From positions 1,364,001-1,428,000 of the forward strand of contig NZ_CP009889.1 of assembly GCF_000788395.1 (NCBI RefSeq): a stretch of 64,000 bases of DNA. Reading direction: 5' to 3'. The position numbers were made by a program, and so were the translations under genes. The notes under the pieces were generated by a model, which was not told the origin of the DNA, searched no databases, and was given only the letters and a program-made list of their open reading frames with translations. Origin of the DNA: Pseudoalteromonas piratica. GTDB lineage: Bacteria; Pseudomonadota; Gammaproteobacteria; Enterobacterales; Alteromonadaceae. Shown piece by piece: positions 53,658-63,417 of the stretch. Each line of letters opens with the position of its first letter. Positions within the stretch are counted from its first letter, which is position 1.

Positions 53658-53675
53658 CGGCTAGTTACTTTAATC
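53649..53675 (+). terminator. Hairpin overlapping the LysR stop
   Basis: ATTAAAGTAAC (53649-53659) pairs with GTTACTTTAAT (53665-53675) across 5 bases. The stop codon of the LysR gene lies in the left arm. Confidence 0.5.
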
Positions 53676-53695
53676 GCCTGAGTACTCACCTTATA

Positions 53696-53726
53696 AAAGT
53701 AATGCTGATGTACGGCATTACTTTTG
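53696..53726. terminator. Bidirectional terminator
   Basis: AAAAGTAATGC (53696-53706) pairs perfectly with GCATTACTTTT (53716-53726) across a 9-base loop, between convergent genes ending at 53657 and 53780. Confidence 0.82.
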
Positions 53727-53779
53727 TATATGCACTTTTAATAACCACTATTAAATAACCACTGTTGCCAACACTAATA

Positions 53780-54565
53780 TCACTCTGCTTTACCAAACTT
53801 TAAAATAAAACGACTGGTTTTACCTCGAATACCTTTCGCGAATACCGATTGTTCCAAATCATCGTTTGGGTTTTGCAAATAAAAGGCTTCTTCTTTTAAA
53901 ACAAACCCCAGTGATTGCAGCTGATACTTCACTATATTTGCGTCAATTCGGTGTAAATCATTAGCAGCGTCATAACCAGAACCCGCCTTGGCATGATGAT
54001 CAATAATGATCAGCTCACCTTCTGGTTTAAGTAAGTTTTTTATATGGCTAAAAGCCTCTCGATAATCCACAATCTTATCGCGCATAATTTGCCGTTCACC
54101 ATTGCGATTTCGATGGGTGAAAAATAAGTCGTGATAGTTAATGCCCATAAACGCAATATCAATGCTTGACGAAGGCAACGGAATCTCGTTTATTGCGACC
54201 TGGTCAAAACGCATCATATTTTTGAGCGTTTGGCGCTTAGAGCGCGCCAACATCTCTTTTTTGCCAAAGCGCCAAGTAAGCGTATCGTTATGTGCATAGA
54301 CTTTACCTTGCTCTCCCACAGCGCGGGCGAAAAGTTCGCTGTACCAACCCCCACCAGCGTAAATATCAAGTATGTTCTGCCCGCTGGCAACGCCAACAAA
54401 ACGCATTATTTGGGCTGGCTTTCTATTTGCATCGTGCTGTTTATCAACATCTGAGCGATTAGGCTCAGTTAACAGTGTTTGTAATCGAGAGAGTGAGAGC
54501 GGTTCATAAGCAATACATGAAAAACTCATACAAACCATCATCAGCATAAGGTATTTAACGTGCAT
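53780..54565 (-). CDS. Exported class I methyltransferase-like protein
   Basis: The product has 261 residues with a signal peptide (MHVKYLMLMMVCMSFSCIA). The mature part is a SAM-dependent methyltransferase fold: motif I as LDIYAGGGWYSELFA, VAINEIPLPSSSIDIAFMGI, and HIKNLLKPEGELIIIDHHAK for the post-I strand. The family is seen in gammaproteobacteria and caulobacters as a predicted secreted methyltransferase. How SAM would reach it in the periplasm is not known. It is third in an operon with the transporter-like gene (33 bases upstream) and the exported SDR gene. Confidence 0.85.
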   Translation of the reverse strand: MHVKYLMLMMVCMSFSCIAYEPLSLSRLQTLLTEPNRSDVDKQHDANRKPAQIMRFVGVASGQNILDIYAGGGWYSELFARAVGEQGKVYAHNDTLTWRFGKKEMLARSKRQTLKNMMRFDQVAINEIPLPSSSIDIAFMGINYHDLFFTHRNRNGERQIMRDKIVDYREAFSHIKNLLKPEGELIIIDHHAKAGSGYDAANDLHRIDANIVKYQLQSLGFVLKEEAFYLQNPNDDLEQSVFAKGIRGKTSRFILKFGKAE

Positions 54566-54598
54566 CTTTTCTCCTTAAAAGTTTTTGGTTCACACTCT

Positions 54599-55942
54599 TT
54601 AAGCATTTGAACGGCTTGCAGCTAATGATGATAATTCAGCATTCTCTGTTTTTGATAAATCTGGATTCGCATACCCTCTTCCGAGCAAAAAACCAAAAAA
54701 TGCCCAAAGTGATGCGATACACGCCCCCACCAGTGAAACTGCAAATAATCCAAGTCCTAAGCCATCGGTTAACCCCGCGAATAACATGCCACTTACCGCA
54801 TCGCCGCCGCGATAAACAGCTACATCAATTACCGGTTTTGCTTTAAAGCGCTCATCTACCGTCACTTGAGTAAACAGAATTTCCCTTGCAGGTCGGGTTA
54901 GTGAGTAGTTACCTGCGCGGCGCACAATTTGAATCACCAAAATCACCATCACGCTTGGCGCAAATGCCAAAATGAATAAACCAGCCATTAACAAAAGTGG
55001 CACTAGCGCCAAAGACACACCTAGCCCCGCTTTTTTAACCAAACGCCCAGAGACAAAAAATGCCATAACAAAGGTCAGCACATTCACAAACCAATCAATG
55101 CTTGCCAATATTTGTGTGCGCTCTGCCCGCGAATACGGCGCCAGTAGTTGTTTTTGTTCAAAGTAAATAAATGAGCCTATAAATACATAGAGCAAAATAA
55201 ATGCGGCAATGCCTAACAGTTTTGGATTTGAAACGAGTGATTTAAACCCGCTTGCCCAGCCTTGTGCTAATGATGAGGTTGTTGCATCAAAGCTATGCTG
55301 CGTATTGTGAAGTTGCGTATGCTTTAAACGGTAAATGTATAAAGTAAGAGGCACCACCAGCATTAAGGCCGATGCGGCAATTAACATAAGCTGCCCTTCA
55401 TCTAATACACTGCCAAAAAGTGATGGAATAGACGGGCCAATAATCGCCCCAGCGCTCGCGCCCGCTGCGATTACGGGAAATAAACGCGTACTTTGTTTTT
55501 GATTAAAGGTGTCGGACATAAAGCTCCAAAACACCGAAATGTGAAATAAGCTAAATGCGCTCACCCACACATAAAAGGCCTTTTCAATCAACACAGCGGA
55601 GGAAAACAGCGGCATTAACAAATAAAACACGATAAAACTGCCTGCAAATAAGCTATAAACGGTTGGCACTATGTACTTAAACTTGAGCTTATCAATCGCA
55701 AAGCCATAAACCGAAACAATCACTAAGCTAATAACAAACTGCATATTCCATAAAAAGCTCACCTCGCTGTCGCTCCAATCGCTGGCAAGGGCGTCTCGCA
55801 CTGGGCGAAGCACAAAATACGCCGCCATTAAAATAAACGCCATAATAAATGCCGCGAGTGTGGCGGTTTGCTCGTTCGATTTAACCTGCGATAAGGTGTT
55901 TAATAAACCTGAAATACTCAATTTACGTGTTTGGCTGGTCAT
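54599..55942 (-). CDS. MFS transporter, ATP:ADP-antiporter-like (TlcC/NTT type)
   Basis: This 447-residue membrane protein has about twelve hydrophobic segments. ILMAAYFVLRPVRDALASDW and SVFWSFMSDTFNQKQSTRLF are blocks of the bacterial family related to nucleotide translocases of plastids and intracellular bacteria. In free-living bacteria the substrate is unknown; nucleotides or nucleotide-containing cofactors are possible. It sits between two exported cofactor-dependent enzyme genes, with gaps of 18 and 33 bases, in one operon. Confidence 0.86.
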   Translation of the reverse strand: MTSQTRKLSISGLLNTLSQVKSNEQTATLAAFIMAFILMAAYFVLRPVRDALASDWSDSEVSFLWNMQFVISLVIVSVYGFAIDKLKFKYIVPTVYSLFAGSFIVFYLLMPLFSSAVLIEKAFYVWVSAFSLFHISVFWSFMSDTFNQKQSTRLFPVIAAGASAGAIIGPSIPSLFGSVLDEGQLMLIAASALMLVVPLTLYIYRLKHTQLHNTQHSFDATTSSLAQGWASGFKSLVSNPKLLGIAAFILLYVFIGSFIYFEQKQLLAPYSRAERTQILASIDWFVNVLTFVMAFFVSGRLVKKAGLGVSLALVPLLLMAGLFILAFAPSVMVILVIQIVRRAGNYSLTRPAREILFTQVTVDERFKAKPVIDVAVYRGGDAVSGMLFAGLTDGLGLGLFAVSLVGACIASLWAFFGFLLGRGYANPDLSKTENAELSSLAASRSNA

Positions 55943-55960
55943 GCTATCACTCCTTACACG

Positions 55961-56944
55961 CTACTGATTTGCTTTGTCTATTTCGTGCGACAGCCACGCC
56001 AACATCTGTTTTTTATCGAACGTAAACGCATGTGAGGCATTAAGCTCTGCTACTTTTTTGAGCGTGTTTTTAATTGGCAACATAGCCTCTTGCTCGTTGG
56101 GCACCACTAGGTAGCGCAAATGGGGCGTTTCATCGAATAGGGCTTTCACAACCGCATTGGCAACATCATCGGGCGCTTTAAAACGGCTACGATCAGGGTT
56201 AGTAAATTTGGCAAAACGTTTGTATTCATCCTGATAGCGCGAATTGGCAAAATGATGCCCTTGTTTTTCCAAGCGACGTTTCAGGTTTTTCATAATATTG
56301 GAATTGTAATTTCCAGGCGCAATAACACTGACTTTCACACCAAACTTACGCATTTCTGCTGAGAGCGCTTCGCTAAATGCTTCGATGGCATGCTTTGTCA
56401 TGCTGTAAGGGCCGAACATGGTGCTCGACATCAACCCTGAGATAGAACCGATATTTGCAATGCGCCCTTTGTTTTCGATGATTAATGGCGCAAACGCCTT
56501 GGTGATTCGATATGGCCCCATTACATTTACGTTGTCTTGAAAATCAATGTCGCGCTCGGGGATTTCAATTAATGGGCCAAACACCGCAACCCCTGCATTA
56601 TTAACAAGGCCATGAAGCTGCTTGCCCGACGCTTTAACTGTGTTTACTGCTGCATCGATATCTGACTGAATAGTTACATCTAACCGTATTGCTTGCACAT
56701 TTGTCAGTTGGTTCAATGCATCAATGTCTTTTTGCTTGCGTGCGCCAGCAAATACAAAGTGTCCTTGGCGTGCTAACGTTTCAGTGATTGTTCGGCCAAT
56801 GCCAGAACTTGCACCAGTCACCAAAATGGCTTTTTGGTTTTGCACGCTTGCTGCTTTTGCATGTGATGCTTCAAGGGCGGCTTGTCTGTCATCAGCAAAC
56901 GCGATGTGTGTGGTTAAAATAAAAAGGGTGATGAGTAAACGCAT
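55961..56944 (-). CDS. Exported short-chain dehydrogenase/reductase
   Basis: The product has 327 residues. MRLLITLFILTTHIAFADD is a signal peptide, unusual for an NAD(P)-dependent enzyme. The SDR domain starts at residue 40 with ILVTGASSGIGRTI, then NNAGVAVFGP, the Ser of NIGSISGLMSSTMFG, and catalytic Tyr and Lys in PYSMTKHAIEAFSE. The ADD after the signal fits a signal peptidase I site. It is first in an operon with a nucleotide-translocase-like transporter and an exported methyltransferase. A cytoplasmic form starting at a later Met is not supported, because the next Met is inside the domain. Confidence 0.87.
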   Translation of the reverse strand: MRLLITLFILTTHIAFADDRQAALEASHAKAASVQNQKAILVTGASSGIGRTITETLARQGHFVFAGARKQKDIDALNQLTNVQAIRLDVTIQSDIDAAVNTVKASGKQLHGLVNNAGVAVFGPLIEIPERDIDFQDNVNVMGPYRITKAFAPLIIENKGRIANIGSISGLMSSTMFGPYSMTKHAIEAFSEALSAEMRKFGVKVSVIAPGNYNSNIMKNLKRRLEKQGHHFANSRYQDEYKRFAKFTNPDRSRFKAPDDVANAVVKALFDETPHLRYLVVPNEQEAMLPIKNTLKKVAELNASHAFTFDKKQMLAWLSHEIDKANQ

Positions 56945-57185
56945 AATAATGTCCTGCTATTAAAAGTAAGACTCAGTGTTATGGGTTTTCTTGCGCGTAT
57001 GTATTTACTCGACCAATCGCTTACAACTAGCGATTAAATTGTTGAAATGAGCGTTTTTATAAAAAGCGATAGAAAAGCTATTTTCGTCGACAGTAACGAT
57101 GCGTTTGTCTACACACTAGCCCTTTGATTTAGTATTGAGATATAGTGAAAGCGATACCAAGTAGATTCAGAGCTGCCAAACTAAG

Positions 57186-58283
57186 ATGTTGAATAAACTA
57201 AATAAAGCAAGCAACTCCATAACAACGCTTACCAGCACACGTATTTGGCTGTTAGCGTTTTGGATATTGGTGTTTTTACTGAATATGGGGCCACACTGGG
57301 AAAACTACGCATCATTTAAAGAAATAATAGAAACCATCGGCAGCATTGTGTTTGCGCAAGCCGTAGTTGCATTTGTAACCTTAAAGTTCTTAGTGCCCAA
57401 ACTGCTTGATAAAGACCAAACGCCCCTTTTTATCGCCGCGTTATTGGGTGTACTTTTACTTGGTGCGTACTGGGTGATTGCAGTGCGCTATTTTTATATT
57501 GAACCGAGTTACCCAGAGACCTATCAAAATTTGCTGTATGTTACGCAGGACCAAGGTATTCAGTATCGTTTATTTAGCTTTTGGGCATTGAAATACATTG
57601 TCTTTTCGAAAATGCCACAACTGTTTTTCCCAACGGCGGTATTAATGGCAAGGCAGTTTTACAAAAAGCAAAGCTATATTTTGGAGTTAAAAGAGCAGAA
57701 AAACTTAGCCGAATTAGCCGCTTTAAAAAACCAGCTAAACCCGCATTTTATTTTTAATACGCTTAACAATTTGTATTTATTGGCACTGAAAAAATCCGAC
57801 CAAACACCTTTAGTAATTGAAAAGCTGGCTGATATTTTAGATTACGTGGTATATCGCTGTAACGAGCGCTATGTGTCGCTTAATAGTGAGATTACACTTA
57901 TACAAAACTACCTTGATTTAGAGTGCATTCGTAAGTCAGACACGCTCAAGGTGAGCTTTTCAAGCGAGATAAATTATCCCCATACCATCGCCCCTTTGCT
58001 GTTATTAAACTTGGTAGAAAACGCTTGCAAACACAGCACCAGTAATGAGCTAAATACCGCGTTTGTCGACATTGTTTTAACTTCAAATCGTGATGCAATC
58101 ACCTTTGAGGTTAAGAACTCAATTCCAGAGCACAGTAAAACCAGTAACGATTCGCCCAGTGTGGGCTTAACCAATATGACCAAGCAATTGGAAATGCTCT
58201 ACCCTAACGCATTTTCACTGACCATTGAACATACCAAAAATAGCTATTTGGCTACCCTCACTCTTAACATGGAAACAAAGTAA
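57186..58283 (+). CDS. LytS/YehU-type sensor histidine kinase
   Basis: The product has 365 residues. Four membrane segments lie within residues 18-155 (WLLAFWILVFLLNMG, SIVFAQAVVAFVTLKFLV, LFIAALLGVLLLGAYWVIAV, KYIVFSKMPQLFFPTAVLMA). The His_kinase domain (PF06580 type) has H187 in LKNQLNPHFIFNTLNNLY. The ATPase domain follows, with LLLLNLVENACKHS and SPSVGLTNMTKQLEMLYPN. The membrane part has no recognised sensor domain. The start has only a weak ribosome site. It is in an operon with the response regulator gene two bases downstream, so the two are partners. Confidence 0.92.
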   Translation: MLNKLNKASNSITTLTSTRIWLLAFWILVFLLNMGPHWENYASFKEIIETIGSIVFAQAVVAFVTLKFLVPKLLDKDQTPLFIAALLGVLLLGAYWVIAVRYFYIEPSYPETYQNLLYVTQDQGIQYRLFSFWALKYIVFSKMPQLFFPTAVLMARQFYKKQSYILELKEQKNLAELAALKNQLNPHFIFNTLNNLYLLALKKSDQTPLVIEKLADILDYVVYRCNERYVSLNSEITLIQNYLDLECIRKSDTLKVSFSSEINYPHTIAPLLLLNLVENACKHSTSNELNTAFVDIVLTSNRDAITFEVKNSIPEHSKTSNDSPSVGLTNMTKQLEMLYPNAFSLTIEHTKNSYLATLTLNMETK

Positions 58284-58285
58284 GT

Positions 58286-59008
58286 ATGGCAATTCAAACT
58301 CAACAAACACGCTATCGCTGCATCATTGTGGATGATGAAGCACTTGGCCGCGAACTGATTGAAATGCACTTGGCGCAGTTTGCTGAATTTGAACTCGTTG
58401 CCAGCTGCAGCAGCGCCATTGAAGCACATCAACTCTTGCAAAACCAAAGCGTTGATTTATTGTTTTTAGACATTGAAATGCCGGTATTAAAAGGCACTGA
58501 CTTTTATCAAAACCTTGCGCATAAACCCTATGTGATTTTTACTACCGCGTATCGCGACTATGCTATAGAAGGCTTTGAGCTCGATGCTGTGGATTACCTA
58601 TTAAAACCCATTGTATTTTCACGCTTTTTTAAAGCCATTGAAAAGTTTAAACAGCGCATAACTAACTTACATCACGCTGAACCAAATGTGCCAACGCAAC
58701 AAACGCCAAATGCGATGTTTGTGCGTGAAAACCGTAAGCAAGTACGCATTGTGTTTGAAAACGTTTTGTATATAGAAGGGTTAAAAGATTATATAAAAAT
58801 CTTCCTGCGTGATGGCAGCCATATTATCAAAAGCAGTATGAGCGCGTTTGAAAGCCAATTGCCTGAAAATTTTGCCCGTGTGCACCGCTCGTTTATTGTT
58901 AATGTTGATCATATTAGCGCTTATGCGCACCAGTATTTAGAGCTAAACGAGATAGAAATTCCAATTGGCGAGCAATACCGTAAACATTTGAAAAATAAAC
59001 TGGGTTAG
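58286..59008 (+). CDS. LytTR family response regulator
   Basis: The product has 240 residues. The receiver domain holds the acidic pocket VDDEA and phospho-acceptor D62 in LLFLDIEMPVLKG, then TTAYRDYAIEGFELDAVDYL and LLKPI. The LytTR DNA-binding domain covers about 140-240 (VRENRKQVRIVFENVLYIEG, FARVHRSFIVNVDHI). It pairs with the kinase immediately upstream. LytTR sites are direct repeats; the gene at 59221, 212 bases downstream in the same direction, is a natural target. Confidence 0.94.
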   Translation: MAIQTQQTRYRCIIVDDEALGRELIEMHLAQFAEFELVASCSSAIEAHQLLQNQSVDLLFLDIEMPVLKGTDFYQNLAHKPYVIFTTAYRDYAIEGFELDAVDYLLKPIVFSRFFKAIEKFKQRITNLHHAEPNVPTQQTPNAMFVRENRKQVRIVFENVLYIEGLKDYIKIFLRDGSHIIKSSMSAFESQLPENFARVHRSFIVNVDHISAYAHQYLELNEIEIPIGEQYRKHLKNKLG

Positions 59009-59220
59009 CCGACTTTATAAACTATCAAAATACATTTTTAAACGCTCTTTACAAACCATTACAAACCAACAAAATCTTTACATAACATTTACGCTGTTGA
59101 ACTCCCAGCCTACTTGTCTTCTATACTCTATTGCTTAACACTTTATTAATGATTTTTTAAATTCAATACTTCAGTTTTTTGAATGCAATAACACTGAAGT
59201 TGAAATAAGGTAGGTGCGTT

Positions 59221-62200
59221 GTGCTTTATAAATTCAATACTCTATTCACAATAAGTTTTTTAAGCGTAACGCTTGTTGGCTGTGGCGGAGGCAGCAGCGA
59301 AAGTAATACCGATAACGACGTCACCCCGCCTGTGGTTACAAATCAAGCCCCACAATTGGCAACCGCGATTACTGATCAAACAACCAACCAATCACAGCAG
59401 TATTCATTTGATCTCTCTCAAGGGGGGCAAACCTTCACCGACCCAGACGGCGATGAACTTACTTACTCGTTTAGTACATCACCGCAAACAAATGACTTTA
59501 CCTTAAACGGTACTGTGTTATCCGGCACACCGGAACAAACTGAAGCCATTACCATCACTGTAACAGCAAGTGACCCCAGTGGTTTAACGGCAAGCGATAG
59601 CTACTTACTGACCATTAATGGTGCGCCACAAACAGCCAAAAGTATTCCTGATCAGTTAATTAACCTTGGTCAAAACGTTTCACTTGATATCAGTCAAAAT
59701 CGTACAACCTTTGTTGATCCTGACGGTGATGAACTCACTTATGCATTTAGCACATCACCGCAAACCAATGACTTTACATTAAACGGCAGTGTTTTATCTG
59801 GCACACCGGCGCTTGCGCAAACAATCACTTTCACCGTAACAGCGACTGATCCTAACGGGTTATCAGCAAATGATAACTTTTTGCTGAACATTAACGGTGC
59901 ACCAAAACTTACCAACAGTATTAGTAATCAGTCAGTGAATATTGGTGAGAATTATAATTTCGACGTCACTCAAAACGGCACTACTTTTGAAGATCTTGAT
60001 AGTGAAATACTGATTTACAGTGTGCAAATCACTCCAACTAATGATGACTTAACATTCAACGGAACGCATTTATCTGGAGTGCCAAACCAAACAGGCGAAT
60101 ACACCATTGCTGTCACAGCAACCGATGATGGTGGATTGTTTGATTCAACTAGTTTTGTATTGTATGTGGTTGAACCAAATGAAAATAACTCGCCGATAGT
60201 GGCAAATCCAATTGCCGATCAAAGTGCAACGTTAAACCAAAACTTTAACTTTGATATGAGCCAGAACAATACCACCTTTAGCGATCCTGATGGTGATATG
60301 CTGACTTTTCAAGTCGCGATTACGCCGACGGATTCAGGCTTAACATCTGATGGCTTAATTTTGTCTGGCAACCCAAATCAAACTGGCGAGATTAATGTCA
60401 CCGTAACTGCCAGCGACCCTGCTGGGCTTTCGGTGAGCGACACGTTTTCAGTTAATGTGTCAGCGCAAGTTAATACAAACAAACCGAATGTATTACTGAT
60501 CATTGCCGACGACTTGGGTCAAGATTCGTCTAACCAATACAGCTTCTCTACCGACTTACCAAGTACCCCAACTATTGATGAAATTGCAGCACAAGGCATT
60601 GTGTTTGAGAATTTGTGGGTAAACCCAGTTTGTTCACCAACTCGTTCCACCATTTTTACCGGTAAATATGGCACACGTACTCAAGTGTTAGCACCGGGTG
60701 ACGAACTGAGCCTAAGTGAAACGTCACTACCACAAGCGTTAAAAAATCACCCTGATACCGCAGAGTATGCCTCGGCAAAGATTGGCAAATGGCATTTAGG
60801 TGGCGACAGCAGTCACCCAGCCGCATTTGGCCTAGATTATTACGCTGGCATTTTTAATGGCGCCGTCAGCGATTACTATAACTGGGAATTAACCACAAAT
60901 GGGCAAACCCTGCCACAAACCGAATACGCCACTACCGTACTAACCGATTTGGCAATCGACTGGCTAAATCAACAAACTACCCCGTGGTTTTTATGGATGG
61001 GTTACAACGCTCCCCACACCCCCTTTCATTTACCGCCAAATGAATTACATAGCCGCAACTTGAGTGGTGATGAAGCTGATATTGAAGCTAATCCTCGCGC
61101 GTATTATCTCGCAGCAGTAGAGGCGCTAGACAGTGAAATAAACCGTTTGTTAAATAGTTTAGATCAAGCTACACGCGATAATACCGTGGTGATTTTTATT
61201 GGTGATAACGGCACACCAACACAAGCGCGCTTTAGAGGTTCAGACTTATCTGGCAGTAAAAATAATATTAGTGAAGGTGGCATCCGCGTACCTATGATAG
61301 TGTCGGGCAAAAATGTCACGCGTCAAGGCCAACGTGAAGCCAATGTATTAAACGGCACCGATTTCTTCAGCACTATTTTGGCTATAGCAGGCCAAGAAGA
61401 AGTGGCCATTCACGACAGCTTACCCTTTAACAATTTACTTAATGATGCCAACGCAACACCACTGCGTGAAACCGCTTTTTCGCAAAATGAAGAAGCCTTC
61501 ACCATTCGTAATGCCCGTTATAAGCTCATTGAGTACCTTGATGGTACGCGCGCTTTTTATGACTTACAAAATGATATTTCAGAGCAAACTGACTTGATAT
61601 CAGGTGGCGCATCCCTACCAACAGACTTTTTCTATTTAGACAGTCAATTAAGTGCGCTTAGTAATGACGGCTGGATTGTTAATAAACACAATGAACAATC
61701 AAGTTATATGATGGATAGTGGTGCGTTTGTAGAAGTGAATGTACTGTCTGTGCAAGACAATGGCACGTCAACAACAGTAACCACCAATGCCACTCCAAAT
61801 TACAAAGTAGTTGTGACCGATGAAGTGCTGACGGTTTATCAAAGCAAACCTGCAGCGGCTTATGCCAATGGCCAAGTATTGAGCCTCAATCAGCAAATTG
61901 ATTACGGCCAAGATATTGGGTTGACAGCAAATTGCGGTAACACAGGCGGCGATGGATGGTGGCCACAAGCGGGTGCTGCATGCCCTGAGTCTCAATCAGG
62001 CATGGCGCTAACCTTTCCAAATAACCCGACCCCAACACAAACAGAGTGTGAGACAGGCCTTGGCCCTGTTGGGCTCTGGGTTAACGGCGTGCCCATTTAC
62101 AATTGGTCTGATGCCAGCTCTTACAACAACCAAGATATTTGGAATAACTTTGCTCTACCATTTCGCTCTGCCGCAATGGATGTATGCAATGGCCACTCAG

Positions 62201-62751
62201 GCAACGGCATGTACCACCACCATAGTTATAACGCGTGCTTAAAACAACAGCTCGGCGATGAAGGCAAAGGACACTCCCCGATTTATGGTTACGCAGGAGA
62301 TGGTTACCCAATTCACGGCCCGTATCATAGTAAAGACGTGCTTGCGAAAAGCTGTTGGAAGAAGCGTGATTATTCAGCAAACAGTGCAACTGGCTGTGGC
62401 AGCGAGGGCCAACGTACCTGTAAATTTATTGATGAAGAAAATATCAGTTTAGGCGTTGAAAACGTGACGGCTGGCCCTGCAACATCAGACATTATTAACT
62501 TTTTCACCGCGGGCGATGGCCCTGCTGTATCAGGTATTTATTATGAAGATTACTACTATGATGCACAGTGTACAGCACAAGGTGAAGAATACCTTGATGA
62601 ACACAGTGGTCATGACCATGATGGTCTAGGTTATCACTATCACACCAGTGTGGATGAAAACCTATCGCCTGTATTCCCTCTGGTTAATGGCCCCGATTAC
62701 TACGGCAGCCTTAATAGCAGCTCATTCCAGTGTTTTAGAAGGGAGTTTTAA
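59221..62751 (+). CDS. Lipoprotein with Ig-like repeats, sulfatase and YHYH domain
   Basis: The product has 1176 residues with GTG start 59221. The lipobox LVGC (Cys21) makes it a lipoprotein, followed by a Gly-Ser linker. Residues 40-415 hold four cadherin/Ig-like repeats of 90-95 residues; the first two share a nearly identical DPDGDEL block with the STSPQTNDFTLNG motif. Residues 422-800 form a type I sulfatase: metal ligands in PNVLLIIADD, C471 in CSPTR as the formylglycine precursor, KIGKWHLGG and FIGDNGTP. Residues 880-1176 match the YHYH domain (PF14240), with YHYH at 1138-1141 and many Cys, some probably in disulfides. It probably acts on sulfated polysaccharide at the cell surface, with the YHYH part adding another activity or binding. 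A maturase for C471 is not in this window. The order of these three domains in one lipoprotein is unusual. Confidence 0.9.
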   Translation: MLYKFNTLFTISFLSVTLVGCGGGSSESNTDNDVTPPVVTNQAPQLATAITDQTTNQSQQYSFDLSQGGQTFTDPDGDELTYSFSTSPQTNDFTLNGTVLSGTPEQTEAITITVTASDPSGLTASDSYLLTINGAPQTAKSIPDQLINLGQNVSLDISQNRTTFVDPDGDELTYAFSTSPQTNDFTLNGSVLSGTPALAQTITFTVTATDPNGLSANDNFLLNINGAPKLTNSISNQSVNIGENYNFDVTQNGTTFEDLDSEILIYSVQITPTNDDLTFNGTHLSGVPNQTGEYTIAVTATDDGGLFDSTSFVLYVVEPNENNSPIVANPIADQSATLNQNFNFDMSQNNTTFSDPDGDMLTFQVAITPTDSGLTSDGLILSGNPNQTGEINVTVTASDPAGLSVSDTFSVNVSAQVNTNKPNVLLIIADDLGQDSSNQYSFSTDLPSTPTIDEIAAQGIVFENLWVNPVCSPTRSTIFTGKYGTRTQVLAPGDELSLSETSLPQALKNHPDTAEYASAKIGKWHLGGDSSHPAAFGLDYYAGIFNGAVSDYYNWELTTNGQTLPQTEYATTVLTDLAIDWLNQQTTPWFLWMGYNAPHTPFHLPPNELHSRNLSGDEADIEANPRAYYLAAVEALDSEINRLLNSLDQATRDNTVVIFIGDNGTPTQARFRGSDLSGSKNNISEGGIRVPMIVSGKNVTRQGQREANVLNGTDFFSTILAIAGQEEVAIHDSLPFNNLLNDANATPLRETAFSQNEEAFTIRNARYKLIEYLDGTRAFYDLQNDISEQTDLISGGASLPTDFFYLDSQLSALSNDGWIVNKHNEQSSYMMDSGAFVEVNVLSVQDNGTSTTVTTNATPNYKVVVTDEVLTVYQSKPAAAYANGQVLSLNQQIDYGQDIGLTANCGNTGGDGWWPQAGAACPESQSGMALTFPNNPTPTQTECETGLGPVGLWVNGVPIYNWSDASSYNNQDIWNNFALPFRSAAMDVCNGHSGNGMYHHHSYNACLKQQLGDEGKGHSPIYGYAGDGYPIHGPYHSKDVLAKSCWKKRDYSANSATGCGSEGQRTCKFIDEENISLGVENVTAGPATSDIINFFTAGDGPAVSGIYYEDYYYDAQCTAQGEEYLDEHSGHDHDGLGYHYHTSVDENLSPVFPLVNGPDYYGSLNSSSFQCFRREF

Positions 62752-62753
62752 TT

Positions 62754-63215
62754 ATGATGCGGTATTTAGTTTTACTTGCAGGTCTTGCCGTAAGCTTTTT
62801 CAGCCAAGCCCATGAGGTGCATGCCAGTAATATAGATGTGACGGTTGTTGAAAATCAGGTTGAGGTATTACAAACAACATCAGTGCATGACTCACAGCTC
62901 ATTGCTAAGCAGCTTGGTGCCAAGGGTGATTCTCATCAATCTACCTTGGCTGCAATGTCGACAGGTTGGCAAATTCAAAGTGAAAATGGGTTATGCAATT
63001 TGAAAAAGCAGGCGTTTCGCCTCACTCATCATGAAAGCCAGTTGCAAATGCGCTATTTGTTTAACTGTGAGCAAGATGCTGCGACATCTTTGGCATTGCC
63101 TTGGTTCAATCTCGCGCCAAATGACCATTTTATTATTATGAAACTGACAATGAACAACCAGTCAGAAACAGTTATTTTTCAAAAACAAGATTTAGTGATC
63201 GACCTTACCATATAG
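62754..63215 (+). CDS. Small exported protein of unknown function
   Basis: The product has 153 residues with a signal peptide (VLLAGLAVSFFSQA) and a mature start HEVHASNIDVTVV. That AHE-type start followed by beta-strands recalls periplasmic domains found beside HupE-type or copper proteins, but I cannot assign a family. Two cysteines (GLCNLKK, FNCEQDA) may pair. The gene begins two bases after the sulfatase gene stop, so it is in the same transcript and likely acts with that lipoprotein. Confidence 0.7.
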   Translation: MMRYLVLLAGLAVSFFSQAHEVHASNIDVTVVENQVEVLQTTSVHDSQLIAKQLGAKGDSHQSTLAAMSTGWQIQSENGLCNLKKQAFRLTHHESQLQMRYLFNCEQDAATSLALPWFNLAPNDHFIIMKLTMNNQSETVIFQKQDLVIDLTI

Positions 63216-63224
63216 TCCTTTCCA

Positions 63225-63262
63225 ACGTTTTATGTGTTGCGTTTGAGCTACACATAAAACGT
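63225..63262 (+). terminator. Hairpin terminator of the sulfatase operon
   Basis: ACGTTTTATGTGT (63225-63237) pairs perfectly with ACACATAAAACGT (63250-63262), 13 base pairs across a 12-base loop, then CTTTCTCC. It follows the stop at 63215. Confidence 0.75.
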
Positions 63263-63417
63263 CTTTCTCCTGTCAATTGTGTGCATTTAAATGTGCTAAT
63301 TCCCTCTTCAAAATAATTAGAAACATAATCCAACTTGTTGTTATTTCTAGATTACAGTAAGGTCATCGTTTGTTGGCGTGATGTGTTGTTGGAATAGAAG
63401 TAAGGAGCGCTTAGTTA

